DNA of 44,971 nt from Hyphomonas pacifica (GTDB lineage Bacteria; Pseudomonadota; Alphaproteobacteria; Caulobacterales; Hyphomonadaceae): NCBI RefSeq assembly GCF_000682675.1, contig NZ_AWFA01000018.1, positions 1 to 44,971 of the forward strand. Direction: 5' to 3'. The notes under the pieces are model-generated. The model did not search any database and was not told the origin of the DNA. It saw only the letters and a list, made by a program, of their open reading frames with translations. Both the position numbers and the translations under genes were made by a program. Below are positions 16,988 to 25,930 of the stretch, piece by piece; the stretch's first letter is position 1, and each line of letters starts with the position of its first letter.

Positions 16988-18022
16988 CTAGCCAACCATT
17001 TCAGCTGCGCGAGCGATCTCATTCATCAGTACACGTACAACAGGATCGGCACTTCCGGAGCTGGACTTTGCCTGCTGCTCGGCTTCATAGATCCGTTCCA
17101 TGATCCGCATAAGACGCTTGGCTGGCCATTTGCGCAGACGGGCATTGAAGGCCGGCCAGTCATTCTGCCAGACGGGCGGGCGCAGTTTCATGCCGGGATT
17201 GGAATTGCCCGCCGCCATTTTTGAGTGCGCGTCCAGCATACGCACCGTTTCGAATTGCAGGGACCGGAGAATGGAGATGCCACTTGTGCCGGCAACAGCC
17301 AACCGGTCCAGCGCTGCATGTACGGCAGCAGGCTGGCCATTCAGTGTGGCACGGATTGCAGCCGACAGATTGTGATCAATATCCGTTGCCGAGAGGGCGC
17401 GAATGTCGCTGACATTGATCGGACGGCCGAGGTTCAGTGCGTAGAGCGAAAGCTTTTCGATCTCCGCATTTGCCAGATTTCTATGGCCTGGCAGGTCACC
17501 CACAAACAGGTTGAGCGCATCCGGTTGAATCTCGATGTTCGCTTCGGCCAGAACAGACTTCACCCGGCCTTCAATGTCGCCAGCTTCATCTGCGAACAAT
17601 TGCAGGCATGCGGTCAGTTTGGCGGCTTCGGCAGCAGCGCGGATCTTTGAGCGCTTTTGCAAGCTGCCGGCTTCGATGATGAGACGGGCGGAATAAAAGC
17701 CTTCCTGAGAGTCGCCTTTCTGGATGGCTTCGATAAGTAGTGCGGCGATCTTGTCGCCATTGGTCCGCACGCGAATGACACGCGGATCGCCCAGAAGAGA
17801 CACAGCCTCCAAACCATCGAACAACAGGGATGGGTCTTTCCGAATGGAATCATCATCCAGAGGGGTAACATCCATGGTTCCGGATTTCGGCGTCCAGGCC
17901 CTGATCAGGCTGAGAGCGGCATCAGAGGCCAGCCCCTCATCTTCCCCGAATGCAAGCACAGCCCAGATTGACGGCTTGGGCTTACGGGCAAAATCAGCGG
18001 CCTGTTTGCCCTTCAGCAGCAT
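16988..18022 (-). CDS. holA: DNA polymerase III delta subunit
   Basis: HolA is the clamp-loader subunit that opens the sliding clamp. The 344-aa protein has the family N-terminus (VLAFGEDEGLASDAA), the AAA-like fold without a Walker A motif, and the C-terminal collar region with RLRKWPAKRLMRIMERIYEAEQQAKSS. It is last in the leftward operon DUF3576-leuS-lptE-holA; its ATG overlaps the lptE stop by one base (TGATG). Confidence 0.92.
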   Translation of the reverse strand: MLLKGKQAADFARKPKPSIWAVLAFGEDEGLASDAALSLIRAWTPKSGTMDVTPLDDDSIRKDPSLLFDGLEAVSLLGDPRVIRVRTNGDKIAALLIEAIQKGDSQEGFYSARLIIEAGSLQKRSKIRAAAEAAKLTACLQLFADEAGDIEGRVKSVLAEANIEIQPDALNLFVGDLPGHRNLANAEIEKLSLYALNLGRPINVSDIRALSATDIDHNLSAAIRATLNGQPAAVHAALDRLAVAGTSGISILRSLQFETVRMLDAHSKMAAGNSNPGMKLRPPVWQNDWPAFNARLRKWPAKRLMRIMERIYEAEQQAKSSSGSADPVVRVLMNEIARAAEMVG

Positions 18023-18495
18023 CAGTCTTCAACAAGTTCAAGACGTAGATCATCGACGATACGCTTGGCGAGAAGACGCATGGCACGATCGGAAGCCCCT
18101 TTCTGAGCGGAGATATCTCCATAGGGACTATCTGGAACGGCAAAATTGACTTCACTGGATGATCTACCACTCAACGATCCGCTTTCACGGGAGAGCGTGT
18201 AGCGGGCATTGGCAACAACGCTTGAGCGTGAGGCTGCGCCATCCGGTTTGAAGGTCAAACGCGTGAGGTTTTCATCAACTTCCACTCTCAGCGTAGCTGG
18301 CTCGGTCACATTGGGCAGGCCGATTGCCAGTTCTTCTTGCAACGCCCGGCGCAGCATGTAGCCGGACCGGCCTGCAATCGGGGGTACGGTAATCATGCCG
18401 CTCGCATAGTTTGCATTGGAACCCGTTGCGTAAACAGGCCGGAAGCCGCAGCCGGAAATCAGGGCGAAAGCTAAGATGGCGAGAAGATATTTCAT
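18022..18495 (-). CDS. lptE: LPS-assembly lipoprotein LptE
   Basis: LptE is the outer-membrane lipoprotein plug of the LptD translocon that inserts lipopolysaccharide. The 157-aa product has a lipoprotein signal with lipobox ISGC (Cys16) followed by GFRPVYA, typical of alphaproteobacterial LptE. Sequence conservation beyond this is low, as usual, so the call leans on the signal, size and conserved place between leuS and holA. The ATG overlaps the leuS stop by 4 nt. Confidence 0.88.
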   Translation of the reverse strand: MKYLLAILAFALISGCGFRPVYATGSNANYASGMITVPPIAGRSGYMLRRALQEELAIGLPNVTEPATLRVEVDENLTRLTFKPDGAASRSSVVANARYTLSRESGSLSGRSSSEVNFAVPDSPYGDISAQKGASDRAMRLLAKRIVDDLRLELVED

Positions 18496-21059
18496 GCCAC
18501 CACGATATTCACGATGCGGCCGGGAACGACAATGGTTTTCTTCACGGACTTGCCTTCAATGAAACTGGTTACTTCCTTCTGAGACAGGGCCAGAGCCTCA
18601 ACGTCATCCTTGCTCATTGCCTTGGGTACGGTGATTTCCGCGCGGCGCTTGCCATTCACCTGAACAGCCATTGTCACACTGTCATCAACTGTCAGGGAGC
18701 TGTCGACTATAGGCCAGTCGGCTGCGGAAACAAATCCTTCCTTGCCGAGACGCTCCCAACAGGTTTCAGCCAGATGCGGCATGAAAGGTGTCAGGCAGCG
18801 GGCCAGCATGGAAGCCCCTTCCTGTCGCGCGCCCAGAATGGCGTCTCCAGCAGATTCCGCCTTCTTGAGCGCGCTGACCCATTCATGGATTGTGGCCACT
18901 GCGCTGTTGAAACGGAATTCTTCAATCGCCTTGTCGATGGCGGCGACAGCCTTGTGGCTCACCTTGCGAAGGTCAAGGGAGTCGGCATCATCACCAGGCT
19001 GCACGGTGGCATCCTCAGGCAGGTTGTCAAAGACGCTCCACAAGCGTTGGGCGAAGCGCGCTGCGCCTTCTACACCGGCCTGCGTCCACTCGACATCGCG
19101 CTCCGGCGGAGAGTCAGACAGCACGAACCAGCGGGCCACGTCTGCACCGAACTGCGCAATAATGGCGTCGGGGTCGACCGTGTTCTTCTTTGATTTGGAC
19201 ATCTTCTCGATTGGTCCCGGCGTGGCGATGGCGCCCGTTGCGGTTTCGATCCAGATGTCTCCGTCCTTCTGGACTTCCGACGGTTGCAACCATTTGCCGG
19301 CAGCAGATTTGTAGGTCTCGTGCGTCACCATACCTTGCGTGAACAGACCTGCGAAAGGCTCTCCACTCGGCAGGTCCAGCAGTCCGACATCGCGCATGGC
19401 TCGGGCAAAGAAGCGCGAATACAGCAGGTGCAGCACAGCGTGCTCAACCCCGCCGACATATTGGTCAACCGGCATCCAGTAGGCGCGCTCTTCCAGGTCT
19501 CTCACGCTTGCAAAGCGGGAGTAGTACCAGGAGCTATCGACGAATGTGTCGAGTGTATCGGTTTCGCGGCGTGCAGCGGATCCGCATGTCGGGCAGTCGA
19601 CATGCTTCCAACTTGGGTGACGCTCCAGCGGATTGCCCGGTTTATCAAAGCTGACATCCTCCGGAAGTCTGACCGGCAGGTCTGTCTCCGGCACCGGCAT
19701 AATTCCGCAACTGTCGCAATGTATGACCGGGATCGGGCAGCCCCAGTAGCGCTGACGGGAAACCCCCCAGTCACGCAAGCGGTAGTTCACCGTGCCTTCG
19801 CCAAGGCCCATGGATTCGATTTTCTCAATCGCCCCGCGCTTGGCGTCTTCAATAGACAGGCCATTCAGGAAGCCGGAATTGAAGATCGTGCCGGGGCCGG
19901 TATAGGCCTCTGTATCAACATTAAAGGTCTGACCGTCTGTATTTGGCGGCAATACGACAGGTTTTACCGGCAGGTCGTACTTGCGGGCAAAGTCCATATC
20001 GCGCTGGTCATGGGCCGGGCAGGCGAAAATCGCGCCGGTGCCGTATCCCATCAGCACAAAATTCGCGACCCAGACCGGCAGGGTGATGGACTCATCGAAG
20101 GGATGCTTCACAGTAAGGCCGGTGTTGAAGCCCAGCTTGTCTGCCTTCTCGATGGCTTCCTCGCTGGTGCCGATCTGCGCACATTTTGCGCGGAAGGCTT
20201 TCAGCTCTTCCGAGTGCTCGGCCAGCTTGATGGTCAGCGGGTGATCAGGTGACAGGGCCACAAAGCTCGCGCCGAACAGCGTGTCGGGCCGCGTCGTGAA
20301 GATCTCCAAGCCATCAGCATAGCCTGTCGGGGCATCGCTTGCGAACTCGAACCGCATCTGCAGGCCTTCTGACCGTCCGATCCAGTTCGCCTGCATGGTG
20401 CGGACCTTTTCAGGCCAGCGCTCCAGCTTCTGCACTTCTTCCAGAAGGTCTTCGGCATAATTTGTGATCCTGAAGAACCACTGGGTCAGCTCACGCTGTT
20501 CCACCAGAGCACCAGAGCGCCAGCCACGGCCATCAATCACCTGCTCATTAGCCAGCACCGTATTGTCGACCGGGTCCCAATTCACCTTGGAGGCTTTGCG
20601 ATAGACAAGGCCCTTTTCCAGAAATTTCAGGAACAGGGCCTGCTGGTCGCCATAATATTCCGGATCGCAGGTTGCGAACTCCCGACTCCAGTCCAGAGAC
20701 AGGCCGAGCTTCATGAACTGCGCTTTCATGGCGGCGATGTTCTGATAGGTCCATTCGCCTGGATGGACGTTTCGCTCCATCGCAGCATTCTCTGCGGGCA
20801 TGCCAAACGCGTCCCAACCCATCGGGTGAAGTACATTGTAGCCTTTGGCGCGCTTGTAACGGGCAACTACGTCGCCCATCGCATAATTACGTACATGGCC
20901 CATGTGCAGACGCCCCGAAGGATAAGGGAACATCTCCAGCACATAAGCCTTAGGGGCATCACCCGCCTCGGCAGGTGATTTCGCTTCGAACAGCGCAGCC
21001 TTGTCCCAAGCTGCACGCCATTTTTCTTCCGCTGTTTGCGGATCGTAACGGGTCGCCAT
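18492..21059 (-). CDS. leuS: Leucyl-tRNA synthetase
   Basis: LeuS is a class I synthetase that charges tRNA-Leu. The 855-aa protein has the HIGH-type motif in [16 protein letters not shown] (about residues 46-61), the large CP1 editing domain, a [12 protein letters not shown] catalytic stretch, and [12 protein letters not shown] near residue 618. Length is normal. It follows the DUF3576 lipoprotein gene by 42 bp and overlaps lptE by 4 nt. Confidence 0.98.
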   Translation of the reverse strand: MATRYDPQTAEEKWRAAWDKAALFEAKSPAEAGDAPKAYVLEMFPYPSGRLHMGHVRNYAMGDVVARYKRAKGYNVLHPMGWDAFGMPAENAAMERNVHPGEWTYQNIAAMKAQFMKLGLSLDWSREFATCDPEYYGDQQALFLKFLEKGLVYRKASKVNWDPVDNTVLANEQVIDGRGWRSGALVEQRELTQWFFRITNYAEDLLEEVQKLERWPEKVRTMQANWIGRSEGLQMRFEFASDAPTGYADGLEIFTTRPDTLFGASFVALSPDHPLTIKLAEHSEELKAFRAKCAQIGTSEEAIEKADKLGFNTGLTVKHPFDESITLPVWVANFVLMGYGTGAIFACPAHDQRDMDFARKYDLPVKPVVLPPNTDGQTFNVDTEAYTGPGTIFNSGFLNGLSIEDAKRGAIEKIESMGLGEGTVNYRLRDWGVSRQRYWGCPIPVIHCDSCGIMPVPETDLPVRLPEDVSFDKPGNPLERHPSWKHVDCPTCGSAARRETDTLDTFVDSSWYYSRFASVRDLEERAYWMPVDQYVGGVEHAVLHLLYSRFFARAMRDVGLLDLPSGEPFAGLFTQGMVTHETYKSAAGKWLQPSEVQKDGDIWIETATGAIATPGPIEKMSKSKKNTVDPDAIIAQFGADVARWFVLSDSPPERDVEWTQAGVEGAARFAQRLWSVFDNLPEDATVQPGDDADSLDLRKVSHKAVAAIDKAIEEFRFNSAVATIHEWVSALKKAESAGDAILGARQEGASMLARCLTPFMPHLAETCWERLGKEGFVSAADWPIVDSSLTVDDSVTMAVQVNGKRRAEITVPKAMSKDDVEALALSQKEVTSFIEGKSVKKTIVVPGRIVNIVVA

Positions 21060-21101
21060 GCCCCTAGACCTTTCCGGATGAAAAGAGTGCCCCTGAGGAC
21101 T

Positions 21102-21527
21102 CTATCCCAATTGTGAATTCTTCAGAATACGAGCGCGTTCGAGGATTTTGTTTTCCAGCTGGACACCTGTCACCGGATCGACCGGGGCATCCACCCATTC
21201 ACCATTTTCATTCGTCTGACGGAAAACGGAAACCTTCACGCCGTCAGCGCGTAGGCGTGTATCGAGAATATAGACGGTTGCTTTGATGCGCTCCCCCGGA
21301 GCTTTATCGAAGGTTTTCCAGTCATAAACGATAAGACCGCCGATGGGATCGGCCGACTTTACGGGAAGATCATCAAATGTATCGAGGGCCGCGCGCCATA
21401 GATACGGATTCACACTGCCAATATTCTGCTGTGCAACTTTTTGTTCTGTGTTGGCGACTGACCTGGACTGGCAGCCAGAAACCAACAGCATTCCGGCCAC
21501 TGCCGCAGAGAAGACAAATTTGATCAT
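21102..21527 (-). CDS. DUF3576 lipoprotein
   Basis: This is a 141-aa predicted lipoprotein with a hydrophobic signal and lipobox VSGC near residue 19. The central segment PYLWRAALDTFDDLPVKSADPIGG and the following DW and ILD stretches are those of the DUF3576 family, which in alphaproteobacteria is usually found just upstream of leuS. Function is unknown; an envelope role is likely from the lipidation signal and from co-transcription with lptE. I start it at 21527, dropping a 7-residue extension. Confidence 0.88.
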   Translation of the reverse strand: MIKFVFSAAVAGMLLVSGCQSRSVANTEQKVAQQNIGSVNPYLWRAALDTFDDLPVKSADPIGGLIVYDWKTFDKAPGERIKATVYILDTRLRADGVKVSVFRQTNENGEWVDAPVDPVTGVQLENKILERARILKNSQLG

Positions 21528-21633
21528 GAAGAAAGTTCCCGAAAGCAAGACCTTGTTGACGCGCGTTTGTATAACAAGGGGTGTACAGGCTCGCCAGTGC
21601 TGATCTGCGTGTCATCACCCCAGGAGTGACTGA
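21528..21633. promoter_or_regulatory. Divergent promoter region DUF3576 / porin
   Basis: This 106-bp gap holds promoters for both divergent genes. A 7-bp inverted repeat CCTTGTT/AACAAGG lies at 21551-21557 and 21573-21579 and could be an operator. A TTGACG element overlaps its left arm. The porin ATG at 21634 has CAGGAGTGAC just upstream as ribosome binding site. Confidence 0.4.
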
Positions 21634-22815
21634 ATGAGATATGCCCTGATCTGCCTTGCCCTCAGCCCGGCTTTGGCCCCCATCGCGTCTGCCCAATGGG
21701 AAGATGACTGGCAGGTCTGGGAAACCAAAACCGAAATTGGCACAACCCTGCTTGGGGCAACGCATGCGGACGAACCTGTGCTGTATCGCTTCTGGTTGGA
21801 TACCTCGCGCAATCGCATTCTGGACAATGGTGTGGAGATTGGCGCAGCTGGCAGGCTGGAAGTGCAGCGCGATCATCCCGCGCGCGCAGGCTTCAGCGGT
21901 GTTCCGAATGGAACAGAAGGCAGCGGTTTTGGTTTGCAGGGTGCCTTTACTGGTCTCGCCACCGGCATTCCGGCGGAGAATGAAGATGCGCGCCTGCAAC
22001 TGGAGCAGGCCTATGTCTATGCCAATGGCGGCTATGGCGAACTCCGCCTTGGGCGCGATGCTGGTGTCGCGCTGCGCTTTCGGGAGGGGTCGCCTTCCAT
22101 TTTCAACACGGTGGCCATTGGCGCGCAGACGTTGGACCCCAGCGGCACGGACGTCATAACGACCCGTCATGATTTGACCGGCCCTTCTGCCAAGCTGACC
22201 TATACGACCCCGCGCCTGATCGGCTTTCGCGCCGGGCTCAGCTTTACGCCGCGCGTCGCTGTGCGTGGCATGGACCGGGATGCGGACCGCAATTTGCCCA
22301 GCACGGCCCCGGTAACCCTCAAAAATGCTGCGGAAGGCGCTGTGAATTTCTCTCACCTTCTGCGCCAGAGCGGTGTGCGTGTACGTGCCTCGGTGGCGGC
22401 GAGCACAGCCGAGGTGGATGTTCCTGCCTATGCCGCAGCAAGCTATGACCGCGTATCAACTTGGTCGCTCGGCGGTTCTCTTGAATATCAGGACTTTAGT
22501 TTCGGCGCGTCTTACCTAAACTCTGACAACGGAATGGCATCTCAAGGAGATTATGATGCCTGGACTCTGGGCCTGACCAGGAAGGTCGGGAACTATCTTC
22601 TAGGTGCAGAGTATGGAGAGGGTGAAGACAATCTCACCAATTTGGATGGAAAAGTCTGGAGTGTAGGGGTGGCGCGCGAGTTCGGCGATCATGTAAAAGG
22701 CTCGCTCGGTTATCGTGAAACCGATCTGGATTTTGTCCCGATTCCCGCATCAGCTGGTGTGCAAACAGGCAATTCGCTCGATGGGATTGTGATAGAAATC
22801 ACACTATCGAATTAG
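21634..22815 (+). CDS. Outer-membrane porin
   Basis: This 393-aa secreted beta-barrel protein resembles general porins of alphaproteobacteria. A cleavable signal peptide ends at IASA-QW (about residue 20). The mature part alternates short amphipathic strands with Gly/Asn/Asp turns, and includes EQAYVYANGGYGELRLGRD (the porin constriction-loop area) and repeated LGGSLEYQDFSFGASYL-type strands. Oddly, the C-terminus is EITLSN rather than the final aromatic residue that usually signals barrel assembly. Substrate is unknown. It has its own promoter region upstream; no operon partner is evident. Confidence 0.82.
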   Translation: MRYALICLALSPALAPIASAQWEDDWQVWETKTEIGTTLLGATHADEPVLYRFWLDTSRNRILDNGVEIGAAGRLEVQRDHPARAGFSGVPNGTEGSGFGLQGAFTGLATGIPAENEDARLQLEQAYVYANGGYGELRLGRDAGVALRFREGSPSIFNTVAIGAQTLDPSGTDVITTRHDLTGPSAKLTYTTPRLIGFRAGLSFTPRVAVRGMDRDADRNLPSTAPVTLKNAAEGAVNFSHLLRQSGVRVRASVAASTAEVDVPAYAAASYDRVSTWSLGGSLEYQDFSFGASYLNSDNGMASQGDYDAWTLGLTRKVGNYLLGAEYGEGEDNLTNLDGKVWSVGVAREFGDHVKGSLGYRETDLDFVPIPASAGVQTGNSLDGIVIEITLSN

Positions 22816-22836
22816 AATCTCAACCTTGTTGGAATG

Positions 22837-22851
22837 TTAATCTTCTATTTA
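22837..22851 (+). promoter_or_regulatory. Candidate CtrA site upstream of NtrZ-like gene
   Basis: TTAATCTTCTATTTA fits TTAA-N7-TTAA with one mismatch and lies 41 bp before the next start codon. A TTGACT element follows at 22861. A chance match is possible in this AT-rich gap. Confidence 0.35.
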
Positions 22852-22892
22852 CCCGGCCCTTTGACTATTCTGACTACAGAGGTGCGTTTATT

Positions 22893-23345
22893 ATGAAGCT
22901 CAGCTTCGCTATCACGGCAGGGATTTTGTTCGCTGCGCTGGCCATGCCGGCGACAGCGCAAGACGCCATGCCTGCACCTTCGATTGAGGTCAAAGCGCCG
23001 ACCCTTTCGGAAACCGAATCTGCTCAGTCTGAATGGTATCGTCAGTTTGCCCAGCCGAAGCCAGCCGACAGCAAGCCGGTCTGGCAGGCAGAACCGACGC
23101 AGGATTTCTCCATGCAGTTCGGTGGCGACAAGCGGCTCCGCTTCAGCCTCGACAAGGTATCCCGTCCGGGGTTGACACCGCTTCCGCGTGAAGAAATGCA
23201 GGCCGGTGCCACCTTCCTGATCACGCCGCGTTTCTCCGTTGGGGGTGAAGTCAGCGTCGGAGCCGACAAGCTGGATGACAAATCCACTTGGGAATCCCGA
23301 GAAGTCGAAGCTGGCATCCGCCTCAAATCCGCGTTTAAATTCTAG
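22893..23345 (+). CDS. Small periplasmic or outer-membrane protein, NtrZ-like
   Basis: This 150-aa protein has a clear signal peptide (cleavage after ATAQ, about residue 23), a Pro/Ala/Glu-rich spacer and a C-terminal half of beta strands ending in phenylalanine: GATFLITPRFSVGGEVSVGAD and AGIRLKSAFKF. The pattern resembles, from memory, the NtrZ family of Caulobacterales, a periplasmic modulator of the NtrY sensor kinase, but no ntrYX genes are in the window. It could also be a small two- to four-strand outer-membrane protein. A ribosome binding site AGAGGTG precedes the ATG. Its stop overlaps the thiE-like stop by 4 bp. Confidence 0.65.
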   Translation: MKLSFAITAGILFAALAMPATAQDAMPAPSIEVKAPTLSETESAQSEWYRQFAQPKPADSKPVWQAEPTQDFSMQFGGDKRLRFSLDKVSRPGLTPLPREEMQAGATFLITPRFSVGGEVSVGADKLDDKSTWESREVEAGIRLKSAFKF

Positions 23346-23965
23346 CGCTCAAACGCGTCCACAATTCCCTCAATCGCGGCCAGGCCTGCCGCATTGCTTA
23401 TGCTGCTGGCTGTTTGTGCGTTCAGCCCGCCCAGCGCGTAGAGCGGCAAGGGGGTGTGGCCTGACAGTGCGCGCAGCGTATGCGCACCCAGGGGGCTGCT
23501 GGCTGAGGGGCTGTTGGATGGAAACACGGCCGAAACCAGTGCGGCATCAAACGTGTTCGCATCCAGGCGCCGCAATTCCCTGCCCCCATGCGCACTGACA
23601 GTCATCAGCTTAAACCGCGTTCGCCATTTCCGGGCTGTGGCCAGCTGCGCAAAGGGCCAGTGCACACCGGCTGCCCCAACTTGCATTGCAAGCTTCGGGT
23701 CCGCCGCGATCAGCAGGTCCAGGCCGCGCCGATTGGCAATCTCTACCAGCTGTGTTGCCTGCCATGCACGGTCCGCGGCGCCATAATGGCGATAAATGAT
23801 GCCCCATCCCTGCGGCAGCTGCTCAGCCACGGGGAGAGGGTCCGGTGTACGCTTGGGATCTGTCAGGAACAACGCAGGTGGAAGCCCCGCTGGCAGATGC
23901 CGCATGGCACGTCTTGCCGCAGAGATCAGCTTGCGTCTTTCGCCATATTGGGGTTTCTGCGCCAT
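23342..23965 (-). CDS. Thiamine-phosphate synthase-like protein (ThiE/TenI family)
   Basis: This 207-aa TIM-barrel protein has weakened ThiE motifs: LLIAADPKLAMQVGAAGVHWP in place of the NDR and GVHLG motifs, LMTVSAH for the GVS motif, and LYALGGLNAQTASSISNAAGLAAIEGI for the phosphate-binding C-terminal loop. The conserved NDR metal-binding motif is replaced by AAD, so true thiamine-phosphate synthase activity is doubtful and a TenI-like role is possible. The start is uncertain: ATGs at 23971, 23965 and 23905 are in frame. The first shares its bases with the divergent yggS start. Confidence 0.72.
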   Translation of the reverse strand: MAQKPQYGERRKLISAARRAMRHLPAGLPPALFLTDPKRTPDPLPVAEQLPQGWGIIYRHYGAADRAWQATQLVEIANRRGLDLLIAADPKLAMQVGAAGVHWPFAQLATARKWRTRFKLMTVSAHGGRELRRLDANTFDAALVSAVFPSNSPSASSPLGAHTLRALSGHTPLPLYALGGLNAQTASSISNAAGLAAIEGIVDAFER

Positions 23966-23969
23966 CAGC

Positions 23970-24638
23970 ATGACTGATACGGATATTACCGAAATTGCCA
24001 AGCGTCGCCGCGCGATCCTGGATGAGCTTTCCGATATTTCGGAAACGCCGCCGGTTCTGGTGGCTGTCACCAAAACACAGCCGGATGAGGCGCTAGAGGC
24101 AATCCTGTTGGATGGACAGCGCGTCTTCGGGGAAAACCGCGTTCAGGAAGCCTATGAGCATTGGGAAGCCCGCCGCGAGAGTATTCCGGATCTGGAGCTG
24201 CGCCTGATTGGACCCCTGCAGTCCAACAAGTCCGAAGACGCTGTCCGGCTGTTTGACGTGATCGAGACGATCGACCGGGCAAAGCTCTGCCGCGAACTTG
24301 CCAAGGCGGAAGAGAAAACCGGCCTGAAGCGCACCTATCTGATTCAGGTAAACACCGGGGAAGAGCCGCAAAAGGCGGGGGTGAGTCCGGACGGTGTTGA
24401 GGATTTGCTGGCAACAGCCCGTGAGCACGGCCTGAATGTTGTCGGCCTGATGTGCATCCCCCCGGTTGAGGAGCCTGCAGGCCCGCATTTCGCGCTGCTG
24501 GCTAAGCTCGCCGACAAGCTGGGGCTCAACCAGCTCTCCATGGGGATGAGCGCAGACTATGACCTCGGTGCGCGGTTTGGCGCGACACATGTGCGGGTTG
24601 GTTCGGCCTTGTTTGGCGCGCGGGACTATAGCGCCTAG
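23970..24638 (+). CDS. PLP homeostasis protein YggS/PLPBP
   Basis: This family binds pyridoxal 5'-phosphate and maintains vitamin B6 balance; it has an alanine-racemase-like barrel without known catalysis. The 222-aa protein has the PLP lysine in VAVTKTQPDEAL, then GENRVQEAYEHWE, LRLIGPLQSNK, LMCIPP and the ending LSMGMSADYDLGARFGATHVRVGSALFG. The start at 23970 shares the palindrome CATG with an in-frame ATG of the divergent thiE-like gene, and no Shine-Dalgarno sequence is visible, so leaderless translation is possible. The stop overlaps the convergent L,D-transpeptidase gene by 4 bp. Confidence 0.93.
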   Translation: MTDTDITEIAKRRRAILDELSDISETPPVLVAVTKTQPDEALEAILLDGQRVFGENRVQEAYEHWEARRESIPDLELRLIGPLQSNKSEDAVRLFDVIETIDRAKLCRELAKAEEKTGLKRTYLIQVNTGEEPQKAGVSPDGVEDLLATAREHGLNVVGLMCIPPVEEPAGPHFALLAKLADKLGLNQLSMGMSADYDLGARFGATHVRVGSALFGARDYSA

Positions 24639-25138
24639 AAGCTGATCTCGATCAGCGTGTCGGGTGTCATCATTTCCAGCGCCGCGAGCAGGTCTTCCTT
24701 TTCCATCGCGATGCAGCCCTCGGTGGGCCGAAAGTCCGGCTGGGCGATATGCATGAAAATGGCGCTGCCATGCCCTGGCACGATCGGGTCGTCATTGTAG
24801 CCAAGCTCGACAATCACGTCATAGACATGATCGTCCCGCCACAGCTTCTCATGGCTGTGTTTGAAAGGCAGTGACACGAACAGATTGTAGAGCGGATGGT
24901 GTGCTTCATCGCACCAGCCATCGTCTGGCGTCAGGGGCACTTTTTCGAGCGCTGTTTTGGGTGGGGCAACCCTGTCAGGCCGATAGAAGACACGGCGGAT
25001 GGGCCAGCTACCAGCCGGTGAAGCGCCGTCGCCTTCGCGCTTCTGGCCGGCCACGACAACGCCGCCCTTGCCTAGCACGCAGCGCGCCGTAAATCCCGGA
25101 CCGGAGAATTTGCCATTTGGACGCGCCGTGAACTTCAT
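24635..25138 (-). CDS. L,D-transpeptidase-family (YkuD) protein
   Basis: This 167-aa protein has a YkuD-type catalytic domain. The catalytic stretch GHGSAIFMHIAQPDFRPTEG is followed by CIAM, with the active cysteine and upstream histidine in place. Such enzymes make 3-3 peptidoglycan cross-links or attach proteins to the wall. No signal peptide is seen from the ATG at 25138 or the nearby GTG at 25144, so export would need another route; cytosolic-looking YkuD proteins of this size are common in alphaproteobacteria. It is divergent from an OmpR-type regulator across 105 bp, which suggests a regulatory link. Confidence 0.83.
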   Translation of the reverse strand: MKFTARPNGKFSGPGFTARCVLGKGGVVVAGQKREGDGASPAGSWPIRRVFYRPDRVAPPKTALEKVPLTPDDGWCDEAHHPLYNLFVSLPFKHSHEKLWRDDHVYDVIVELGYNDDPIVPGHGSAIFMHIAQPDFRPTEGCIAMEKEDLLAALEMMTPDTLIEISF

Positions 25139-25243
25139 GCTCACATCTTGCTCCCAGACTTGTGATTGCCCATTTTGGGAACTCTTATGGCATCTGGCGG
25201 ACGCGACAAGATGCGGTGTGATCCCGCAGAGAAGGAGACCCGC
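25139..25243. promoter_or_regulatory. Divergent promoter region ldt / response regulator
   Basis: This 105-bp gap lies between divergent genes. A GAAGGAG ribosome binding site precedes the regulator ATG at 25244. No confident promoter boxes or operators are seen. Confidence 0.35.
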
Positions 25244-25930
25244 ATGACAGGCAAGAAGACAATCCTGCTGGTGGATGATGATCCAGACCTGCGCGAGGCC
25301 TTGGCCGAACAGTTTGAGCTCCACGAAGGCTTTGAAACCCTGCAGGCTGAAAATGCACATGAGGGCATAGCCACTGCCTTGGCCGAGCGGATAGATTTGA
25401 TCCTGCTGGATGTTGACATGCCGGACATGGATGGCCGCGAAGCCTGTAAGCAGATGCGCCAGAAAGGTGTGCGCACGCCGGTCATCATGCTGACCGGGCA
25501 GGATGGCGATGCAGACACGATCCTCGGCCTGGAATCCGGTGCCAATGATTATGTGACCAAGCCATTCAAATTCTCCGTCCTTCTGGCACGGGTGCGCGCA
25601 CATCTACGCAGCTTCGAACAGTCTGAGGATGCGACCTTCCAGATCGGGCCCTATGATTTTCGCCCGGCCATGAAGCTGTTGATCACGCAAGAAGGGCGCA
25701 AGGTGCGTTTGACGGAAAAGGAAACCAATATCCTGAAATATCTCTACCGCGCGCAGGGCAAGCCGGTTGCGCGGGATGAGCTGTTGTCAGAGGTCTGGGG
25801 CTATAATGCCACCGTTACAACGCACACGCTGGAGACGCATATCTACCGCCTGCGGCAGAAGGTGGAGCCGGACCCGGCCAATGCACGCCTCTTGCTGACG
25901 GATGCTGGTGGTTATCGCCTGCAGCCCTGA
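25244..25930 (+). CDS. OmpR-family response regulator (orphan)
   Basis: This is a 228-aa two-component regulator. The receiver domain (about 1-115) has the acidic pocket in LLVDDDPDLREA, the phospho-acceptor in LILLDVDMPDMDG, the switch Thr in VIMLTGQD and Lys in TKPFK. The C-terminal winged helix (about 125-228) includes LTEKETNILKYLYRAQGKPV and ETHIYRLRQKVEPDP. No histidine kinase gene is adjacent, so its partner is elsewhere. The start at 25244 follows GAAGGAG. Its 3' end overlaps the convergent CPBP gene by 19 bp. Confidence 0.92.
   Translation: MTGKKTILLVDDDPDLREALAEQFELHEGFETLQAENAHEGIATALAERIDLILLDVDMPDMDGREACKQMRQKGVRTPVIMLTGQDGDADTILGLESGANDYVTKPFKFSVLLARVRAHLRSFEQSEDATFQIGPYDFRPAMKLLITQEGRKVRLTEKETNILKYLYRAQGKPVARDELLSEVWGYNATVTTHTLETHIYRLRQKVEPDPANARLLLTDAGGYRLQP

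Noticed and set aside
21551..21579. Inverted repeat CCTTGTT/AACAAGG as a defined operator
   Set aside because: It is plausible but single and without a known regulator, so it is only mentioned with the promoter region.
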